A stretch of 64,000 nt of DNA from contig JBEWZL010000066.1 of assembly GCA_045837725.1 (NCBI GenBank), positions 186,001 to 250,000 on the forward strand. The letters are read 5' to 3'. Positions 56,551 through 64,000 of this stretch are shown piece by piece. Both the position numbers and the translations under genes were made by a program. The stretch comes from Vermamoeba vermiformis (Eukaryota; Tubulinea; Echinamoebida). Below the pieces are notes generated by a model. The model was not told the DNA's origin and did no database searches. It worked only from the letters and a program-made list of their open reading frames with translations. Numbering within the stretch: position 1 is the first letter of the stretch; each line of letters begins with the position of its first letter.

Positions 56551-58816
56551 TTACTCGACGGTAACAGACTTGGCAAGATTACGCGGCTGATCCACGTTGA
56601 ATCCCTTCAACACAGCCAAGTGGTACGCCAACAGCTGCATAGGCACGATGTTGACGATGGTCTGCAGACAGTCTACAGTGTGCGGCACCTTGATGATGGG
56701 CAGCCCAGTCTTGGCGAGATGTTCATCGACCTCGCTGCACACCACCACTGGTCGTCCCTTGCGCGCGGTGATCTGATGCAGCGCGTTCTGTGCCTTGCTG
56801 TACACACTGTCCTGCGCCAAGAAGAAGATCACTGTCGCGTGCTCGTCGATCAGGGCGAGTGGACCGTGCTTCAATTCACCAGCGAGAATCGCTTCAGAGT
56901 GAATGTACGCAATCTCTTTGATCTTCAGCGCTGCTTCCAGACACGTGGCACGTTGAAAGCCGCGACCAATCAGGAACAAGCTCTTGACATTGGACAGCTC
57001 GAGGGCGAGCTTCTTGATCTGGTCTTCGAGCTGCAGGGCCTCGTGTATCAACTGCGGCAATCGTTTGAGCTCTTGTATCACTTGCTCTCTGCGCGCACTG
57101 AGAGACATGCGATCTTGACCGAGCACGAGCGCGATGAGAATGATGGCGATGATTTGACTCGTGTAGGCCTTGGTGGAGGCAACACCGATCTCGGGGCCTG
57201 CATTCAAGTGCACGCCGCAGTCTGTGAGTCGTGCGATCGATGAGCCCACGGTGTTGGTGATGCCCACGCACAGCGCACCACGCTTCTTGCAGTACTCGAG
57301 GGCTGCGATGGTGTCAGCGGTCTCTCCAGACTGCGAGATGAAGAACACCGTGTCGTCGCGGAAGATGGGGGTGCGACGATCGAGGAAGTCTGAGGCCAGC
57401 TCTACACTCACGGGCAGATCTGTCAGCTCTTCTACCAACTGCTGCGTCTGTGGAGTGACACGTGTCAAACACTGATCGGCGAACAGAGCCCACGAGTACT
57501 TACCGCAATAGCTGAGTTGTACGAAGTGCCGCACGCGCAGAAGATGATGCGACGACAGCGCTTGATGGAGTCAATGTGCGAGCTGAGTCCGCCGAGCTGA
57601 ATGGAGTTGTGATCGTGACGCAATCGACCGCGACACGTGTTGATGACACTCTCCTCTTGCTCGAAGATCTCTTTCAGCATGTAGTGCGCAAAGTTGCCCT
57701 TGCTGAACTGCGACAGACCCTGCTCCAGTGTCGTCAACTCGCGCACTTCTTGCGAGCTGCGCATGGCACGATCTTCGCTGCGATAAAAGTGAAATTTCCC
57801 GCGCTGATCGATGTAGACCATGTCATCATCCTCCAAGTAGATCACTTTGCGCGTGTGCTCGACAATGGCGTTGATGTCCGAGGCGAGGAAGTACTCCACG
57901 GCAGCACTCTGTTCCTCGTGCTCCAGTTGATGTGCCACCAATTCGTTCTGCAGCGCACTCGCACGACTCTTGTCATCGCCGAAGATGACATTCACGAGCT
58001 GTGTGGTGCTGCGCGCACTGTCAGGCGTGGCATTCAACTTGACGCCCATGATCAGCGGACTGCCGCGCTTAGCAGCGACTATCTGTTCGGGATAATAGGC
58101 ACTCTTGATCACGAGTGCATAGGCCCCCTGAATGGTCTCCAACACCTTGCTGATCACAGCGCGGAATTCAGGCTCGTGCTGCAGCTTGCTCTTCTGGTGC
58201 CGATAGAAGTACAGCGCCAGCTTGGCCACCACTTCAGTGTCGGTCTCAGACTGGAAGCTGTAGCCCTCTTTCTCCAGCGAGGAGCGTATCTGCGCGTAGT
58301 TGGTGATGATGCCGTTGTGTATCACGACAAACTCGTGCTCGGGCGTGGAGCTCTGCGGATGGCTGTTGCGCACTGCCACTTCACCGTGCGTGGCCCAACG
58401 TGTGTGCGCAATGCCCACGTGGTTGGAAAACACTGCTGTCTGCAGCTGTCGTTCAGCGACAGTATTCTGCACGAGAGCTGCGAGCTTGTCCACATTACCG
58501 ACCTCGCGCAGCACCAAGATCTGCCGCGGAGTTAGTGCCAAATAGGAATAATCATCAGAAGCAGTACCTTGTTGGTCTTGGGCTCCGTGATGGCAAGTCC
58601 AGCTGAATCATAGCCGCGGTATTCGAGTCGACGCAGACCTGTAAGCAAGGTCTGCAAGATGACCTGCATTGTTTGCGGCGAGTGGTAATTTAAATAGGCA
58701 AATATTCCTAAATATTAATTTGTTAATATTACATCGTTGAAATCATCGTATGCTGTAATGAAAACAAATAACCGCTATGATTTCTCCTGATCTTCAATAA
58801 ACAACGTACCACACAT
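56551..58816 (-). CDS. GFPT1: glutamine:fructose-6-phosphate amidotransferase (GFAT)
   Basis: About 675 residues. The first coding exon is only ATGTGTG (58810-58816), encoding Met, the catalytic Cys and part of Gly. The next exon continues [20 protein letters not shown], then [20 protein letters not shown]. The glutaminase half also has [20 protein letters not shown] and [12 protein letters not shown]. The isomerase half has two SIS domains: [60 protein letters not shown] and [20 protein letters not shown]. It ends [14 protein letters not shown]. It makes glucosamine-6-P, feeding UDP-GlcNAc, and so supplies GPI and glycan synthesis. Confidence 0.95.
57456..57467. promoter_or_regulatory. TGACACGTGTCA palindrome in a GFAT intron
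   Basis: Perfect copy about 5 nt before the intron acceptor (minus-strand gene), again close to the branch region. Confidence 0.55.
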
Positions 58817-59031
58817 GCTAAATTTCCTCTAGTTGATGCAGTCGTGTGCAGTTCAAGTTAGTTGAATAGATTATCCACTTCGCTTTGTCATCAAAATCGC
58901 ACCACGTGCTCTGTGCAGTTTTCAATCATTGAATTTTCCCGTTGATTTTTTCGCGCGCTTAGTGACCGTTGAGAATTTTAAATCCTTCATTTCATTGTAT
59001 GCGCACCGATGAACACCAGTGAGCTGTAGAA

Positions 59032-61238
59032 ATGAGCACTGAGCAACTGAATGATACAGTTATAGCAGTTGCGCCTTTAAGCGCAGAACACACTGCAGAT
59101 CTTTCAACCACGATCCCCGATGAGAATATAGCACCGACAATACAGCGAGTCAAAAGCAGCAATTTATTGCGCACTAGTCCTATTATCCCTGCTGAAACTA
59201 AGAAGAGAAAACGAGGAGCAGATGAGGACGATTACGCCAATGCATTCACTGACACGACGAATATTCACTCGAACGGCGATGCACCGCTATCTCCGGGCGA
59301 ATCACCCACTAAAAAGCGAAAGAAACTGACAGATGAGGAGAAGGTGAAGCTGATTATCGAAATAAATCACTGTTATTAATTCCATCAATAGGCTGAACGT
59401 GAACGACAGCGATTAGAGCGCGAAGAAAAGAGACAACAAGAATTGAAAGAAAAAGCCGAGCGAGTAAGATACTTTACGCGGGTGTATTATTCGTTACTAA
59501 TTCTTCGACAAGAAACTCAAAAAGGAAGAGGAGCGCAAACAACGCGAAGAAGAGCGCAAGCAGAAGGAAGCAGAGCGCGAGGAACAACGGCGACAACGCG
59601 AAGAGGAGAAGAAGCGCAAAGAGGAAGAGAAGAAGAAGAAAGAAGAGGACAAAGAGAAGCAACGCTTAGAGCGCGAAGAAGAGAAGCGCAAGAAAGAAGA
59701 AGAGCGCAAAAAGAAAGAGGACGAGAAGAAAAAGAAAGAGGAGGAGAAGAAGAAGAAAGAAGAAGAGAAAGAGCGCGCTGAAGAAGAGAAGAAGCGACAA
59801 GCAGAGAAGAAGAAAGCGTACTGGGGTCAGTTCAAAGCTGCCAGCAGTGAGATCGTTGCTGCCTCCTCGAGCTTGCAGTCCTCGCACGAACTCGCGGCGC
59901 AGAGGGTGGTGAGCGAGGATGGTCTACAGAGTTGTTCCGTGCCTGGCAACCTGCCGTGAGTGCAGTGATTGCACCGCTGCATCGATGGCAATCACGCGAC
60001 TCTTCTTCGTTTGAGAATCAGCTCGCTGCTCAGAATGGTAAGTGTCTCACTGACACGTGTCAAATGGAAGTTCGAACTGACGTGCGTGTACAGTGCAAGT
60101 GTCAATCGCTACACTCCCCAAACGAGCACGTGTCACTCGCCGATCAGTACTGACCGCCAGACGTGCGCGTCGAACATCACACTACCAACAGGTCATTGAT
60201 CTGAGTGGTGCGGCAGATCCGCAGCTGAATCCGCTGACCGATCGACTGCTGCACGCGCGCTTCAAGTACCTCAACTTCCACGAGAACGTCAGACCCGCGT
60301 ACTATGGCACGTGCACTGCGCAGTGTCGTCGCGTTACCGGTCGCCGTCCGTTCAGCAAAGACGAGTCGGTGGTGGGCGACTACGAGTACGACAGCGACGA
60401 GGACTGGGAGGAAGAAGAGGGCGAAGATCTCGATGCACTCAGTGACCGCAGCGAGGAGGAGCCTGCGCAGAGCACGAACAAGGAGGAGACTGAAGAGGAC
60501 TACTGCTACGACGGCGAGTTCTTGGTGGCTGATGGCTACTTGTCGGACGAAGAGGGACTCAAATCTGACAACGAGGACGACGAGACTGAACGAGATCCGC
60601 TCATATCTCCCGCTGATCTCCCGCCCAAATCTGAAGAGGAGCGCGCACGTGATGCAGAACGACGTCAAGAGCGCATGAAGAAGATGATGGCGCACAAGAA
60701 GCGAGTGGCAGAGTGCCAGGCAGTGGTGGCAGGTCCGATCTATCACCCGAGCAGTGCTGAAGAGCGAGTGCGCGCACTGATCACGTGCTATCCTGTCGAA
60801 CTGCTCGCCGCGCTGCCGATCGATCCGCGCGTGCCACTGGCGGAAGAACTCGATGAGGAGCAGACGAGTGTCACTGCCACACCAAATAAGGCAAAGGTCG
60901 TACCGGACACGTTGGTGCCCGATCTGATTCGCATCTTGCACGGTGCCAGTTCACGCACCCACGTGATCGACACTTTTCACAAGTTACATCCGCACATCTC
61001 CAAGCGGCAGATTGAGCGGAAAATTGTTGAAATTGCGTCACGTGGTCAAGTTGATGACAGACAAGGATGGGTGGTGCGTCCGGAGATTGTCGCGAGATAC
61101 ACGAATAGCACGAGTGAAGTATTGCCTAATTTGGAAGTGAAGCAGGAGAGGTCAGGCGACACTTCCACTGCGCAGTCTGTGGACTCACCGTCGAGTGCTG
61201 TGGTTGACACGTGTCACCGTGAAGCGATGATTCAGTGA
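59032..61238 (+). CDS. CHAF1A: CAF-1 large subunit (p150/CHAF1A)
   Basis: About 650 residues. Start MSTEQLNDTVIAVAPLSAEH. A very long Lys/Glu/Arg helix (the KER region, about 59.4-59.8 kb) precedes AYWGQFKAASSEIVAASSSL. The acidic CAF-1 core is unmistakable: LLHARFKYLNFHENVRPAYY, GTCTAQCRRVTGRRPFSKDE then YEYDSDEDWEEEEGEDLDAL and FLVADGYLSDEEGLKSD. A C-terminal winged-helix-like region follows (VPDLIRILHGASSRTHVIDT; LHPHISKRQIERKIVEIASR). CAF-1 deposits H3-H4 behind replication forks with PCNA. The C-terminal exon contains one exonic copy each of the CArG-like and CACGTG motifs. Confidence 0.93.
60051..60062. promoter_or_regulatory. TGACACGTGTCA palindrome in a CAF-1 p150 intron
   Basis: Perfect copy about 10 nt after the GTAAGT donor; a further perfect copy is exonic at 61205-61216. 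Confidence 0.55.
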
Positions 61239-61265
61239 AATGTACGATAAATAGCTTGTTTATAT

Positions 61266-62526
61266 TTACAACTGCGCCTCAATGACGTCAATCGATCTAT
61301 ATTTGGTAGTACGCTGCAGCGAGGGGAATTCTTTTTGCCAAAAATGGAAATCGTGCCATCCAGAGTTAAATCGATCGTACAAGCGCGGAAATTCCATGAC
61401 ATCACGTGGTCGTGCAGCGTGATAATATTCCGCAAAGTGATAGAAGAATGTAGCTGCAAATAGTCATCGATTAGCAGTAGTGACTGGAATTCGATTGCCA
61501 CTTACCATAAATGGCAATGAAGGTGTCCGATGAAGCACCGTGCCGATAAAAATAGTCGTCGAGCACCGTGCTGTCCAGCTGTCGGAGAATATTTGCAGTG
61601 ATGTTGATGCCCTGGTAGAGAGGTCAGCAATCACGCATCGCTTGCCTAATTTGGTAATCGTACAGTTATCGCGAAGGGGAACCAGTAAGTCACGTGATTG
61701 GACAATTTGAGCACGTGGCGCGCACTCTTCGGATATTTGCGGGCAAATTGCACCAAATTTAGTAATCCGAGCAGTCCCATCGCCCTCTACAAGGTGTTAG
61801 CCAAATAAGGCAATACCATCACGTACAAAATCGGTCTTGGGATCTGCACTCTGAAAACCAATCGCTTCCCACACCACGTGCGGCTCAGTTTTGAGTGATT
61901 GCCACAATTCGTCGAGCAGTGATTGGTGCTGTGCTGTCACGTGGGTGGCTGCTTGATCTTGCAATGTCCTAATTAGGAAATGTCGCGTCTGAATGCGTTC
62001 CAAAAGCGGTGTCAAGTGCGCTACGAGTCTGCAGCGAGTGAATGTTATATAGTAGTCTATATATAGCTGCAGTATATGCGCTGTAGAGGACTCTGTTCAG
62101 CACGCACCTGCTGTTCTGGATCTGCTTCGTGCGCGCAATGTGCTGCGCGGCCTGATCGACGTCAGCAAGAGGCAGTGCACTCTAAAGCGAAAGTCAATAT
62201 TAATATTACTATATTAGGCAATCGAGGTAGTGACTTGCGAGGTGTTTGGACAAATTGAGCGATTGCGCTGAACTTAAATACGTTAGCTAACGTCGATCTA
62301 ACCACGAACACTGACCTAACAACAAGGCCCTATTGTATCGTGCAGGATAATTACATATGCGTTCAATTTCGCATTTTCCAGTGACGAGATGCAGCACTCG
62401 CTTGTACGCAGGTCTGAACCACGGCCAGTACCAGTAGGTGCAGCACAACGTGTACACATAGAGCACCAATCGCTGCCAGGGCGTGCGTGCGTAGTGAATG
62501 GGCTGATAAGTCGCAGCTCTGTGCAT
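61266..62526 (-). CDS. ELMO-domain protein (ELMOD type, Arf/Arl GAP candidate)
   Basis: Multi-exon, about 300 residues. It starts MHRAATYQPIHYARTPWQRL, and a hydrophobic stretch VLYVYTLCCTYWYWPWFRPA precedes the ELMO/CED-12 domain: HQSLLDELWQSLKTE, WEAIGFQSADPKTDFRAMGL, LGLLNLVQFARKYPKSARHV, HVTYWFPFAITGINITANIL and YATFFYHFAEYYHAARPRDV. The WxxIGFQ..DPxTDFR.MGLLGL block contains the Arg that gives ELMODs GAP activity toward Arl2 and Arf proteins. Its start lies 97 bp from the divergent AP-4 beta start. Two introns carry CArG-like boxes. Confidence 0.88.
61643..61657. promoter_or_regulatory. CArG-like box TTGCCTAATTTGG in an ELMOD intron
   Basis: Same 13-mer as in two AKR introns, here on the opposite strand relative to its host gene. 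Confidence 0.55.
61801..61813. promoter_or_regulatory. CArG-like box (TTGCCTTATTTGG on minus strand) in an ELMOD intron
   Basis: Sits between the GTACGT donor and the CTAAC branch-like site of an intron of about 45 nt. Confidence 0.55.
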
Positions 62527-62623
62527 TGCGAGCTGATTTTATTTGAAATTAACGCATCTGAACTGTCAGACACAAGTCATTCCCAGTTTGAGACTAGTGA
62601 ACAGTGCAATATAGTCAATTCAG

Positions 62624-64000
62624 ATGGCGTACTTCACTGAACAGCGCAAGGGCGAGATTAATGACTTGCGCAATCTGTTGCAACAAGCACAACTCGATCG
62701 CAATGACGAAGAAAAACAGAGGTAAATAAGAGCGTGCCTATATTATTTAAAATTCACCATTAAATTGTGCGCGCAACAACCCTGATCCTGTGCTGTTAGG
62801 GAGTGCATTAAGAAAGTAATTGCTGCCATGACACTGGGCATGGATGTGTCGCCGCTGTTCAGCGAGATGATCATGGTACGCACTCCTATCATGTCCTTCA
62901 ATATGAGATGATTGACACTATTATTATTACTGTTGACAGGCCTCCAACACACGTGACTTGGTGGTGAAGAAGATGGTCTATTTATATCTCACCCATCACG
63001 CGCGCGAACACCCTGAGACCGGTACGCGCTGTCTCGTATATAGATAGTCTAATAGATAGAATAATAATACATCATAATAATCAAACATACCACAACACCA
63101 TACCTCGACAGCTCACTAACATGGCCCCGCAGCGCTGCTCGCCATCAACACGCTGCTCAAAGACTACGCCGATGACAGTCCCATGGTGCGGGGCTTGGCG
63201 TTGCGTGCCCTGGCCTCGCTGCGACAGCGTGCCCTGGTGGAGCACGTGATTCTGCCGCTCAAGAGTGGCCTCGTCGATGTCTCGCCGTACGTGCGCCGTA
63301 CTGCCGTGCTGGGCTGTGCCAAAGTGTTTCAACTCGCCCCTGATACCATAAAAGGCAAGTATGGATGCTGCACGTGAGGGACTTCAGTGCCACTAATGCC
63401 CAAATATAGACCCAGCGATCATCAACAAGCTGTACGAGATGTTGCGCGACAAGGACCCGCAAGTGATGGTCAATGCCGCGGTGACACTCGATGAAATTCT
63501 CCGCAGCGACGGACGCGGAAATTTGGATTTGTCTCCCAGTGCCGGCATTCAACTGAACAAGAAGCTGGCACTGCACCTGATGGAGCGACTGAGTGCGCTG
63601 GATCAGTGGGGGCAGTGTCTCATCTTGGACTATCTCGTCAAGTACCTGCCCGATGAGGACGAGCTATTTCCTTTTATGGTAAGTCACCCACGCATGCACT
63701 TGCAGCTGCTGGGTCACTCACCGCTGCTAAATATAGAACATGCTGGACACGCGCCTGCAAAGTATCCACGTGAGCGTGGTGTTTGCAGTGATCAAACTGT
63801 TCCTCGCCTGGACCACGCACCTGCCTGACGTGCATCGGGCCGTGTACGCGCGTGTCAAACAGCCGCTGCTGCTGCTCATGCACGCCCAACACGCGGAATT
63901 ACACGCGGGGGTGCTGCACCACATCAAGCTGATCACGCATCACGTGCCCGATCTGTTCGCGCACGAGTTCAAGCGCTTTTACTGTCGCGTGTCAGATCCG
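62624..64000 (+). CDS. AP4B1: AP-4 complex beta subunit (5' part, runs off the window)
   Basis: ATG at 62624 gives MAYFTEQRKGEINDLRNLLQ. The adaptin trunk follows across short introns: CIKKVIAAMTLGMDVSPLFS, RDLVVKKMVYLYLTHHA, ALLAINTLLKDYADDSPMVR, GLALRALASLRQRALVEHVI, VRRTAVLGCAKVFQLAPDTI and WGQCLILDYLVKYLPDEDEL. The last visible block, VPDLFAHEFKRFYCRVSDP, matches the AP-4 beta pattern (LPGHFSSHYKKFFCSYSEP) rather than AP-1/2, which lack the cysteine-rich turn. AP-4 sorts cargo such as ATG9 at the trans-Golgi. The hinge and ear lie beyond the edge. Confidence 0.87.

Noticed and set aside
59400-59830. Long Lys/Glu/Arg repeat-like stretch that could be taken for a tandem repeat or separate gene
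   Set aside because: It is the KER coiled coil of CAF-1 p150, in frame with the flanking exons.
1-64000. Viral fossils, LTR elements, LINEs, DNA transposons, CRISPR arrays
   Set aside because: No reverse transcriptase, integrase, transposase, capsid-like frames, terminal repeats or repeat-spacer arrays were recognised.

Overview
The window looks like nuclear DNA from a gene-dense, intron-rich unicellular eukaryote. Almost every gene is cut by short GT-AG introns, usually about 40-65 nt, often with GTACG or GTGAG donors and a CTAAC/CTAAT/CTGAC-like branch site. Neighbouring genes on opposite strands often start 95-360 bp apart. The repertoire (PUS10, AP-4 beta, EIPR1, DENND6, a SETD9-like protein, class II eIF4E, CENP-C, EGF-repeat membrane proteins, paraoxonase-like lactonases) fits Amorphea (Amoebozoa or an early-branching opisthokont) better than plants, ciliates or typical fungi. 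The species cannot be fixed from the sequence alone.

Layout. 0-8 kb: a gene tail, a tiny RING protein, EIPR1, an EEP-family phosphohydrolase and two tandem paraoxonase-like genes. 8-15 kb: a DUF4396 protein, a RapGAP and a secreted EGF protein whose intron holds an extreme homopolymer tract. 14.8-24.7 kb: PEX11, EXOSC8/RRP43, PUS10 (with a tRNA-Val gene inside an intron), a Pro/His-rich protein, a SUKH protein, a TMEM69-like protein and a peroxiredoxin with cytosolic and ER-type leaders. 24.7-40 kb: an EGF membrane receptor-like gene, a degenerate kinase, a WIPI/Atg18, PAN2 and GPAA1. 40-54 kb: 14-3-3, DENND6, a winged-helix/SWI5 fusion, a disordered NLS protein, an aldo-keto reductase, a SETD9-like protein, a LEA2-type membrane protein and NOP58. 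53.6-64 kb: CENP-C, APC13, 4EHP/eIF4E2, GFAT, CAF-1 p150, an ELMO-domain protein and AP-4 beta, which runs off the edge.

Most genes are housekeeping: mRNA decay and RNA processing (PAN2, EXOSC8, NOP58, PUS10, eIF4E2), chromosome biology (CENP-C, APC13, CAF-1, SWI5), trafficking and autophagy (EIPR1, DENND6, WIPI, AP-4, ELMOD) and glycan/GPI supply (GFAT, GPAA1). No operon-like metabolic system, CRISPR array, viral fossil or recognisable transposon was seen. The most unusual non-coding signal is a set of short conserved motifs inside introns: a CArG/MCM1-like box (TTGCCTWATTTGG), a 12-bp palindrome (TGACACGTGTCA) and a MEF2-like box (CTAWAAATAG). They recur across unrelated genes and occasionally fall in exons.
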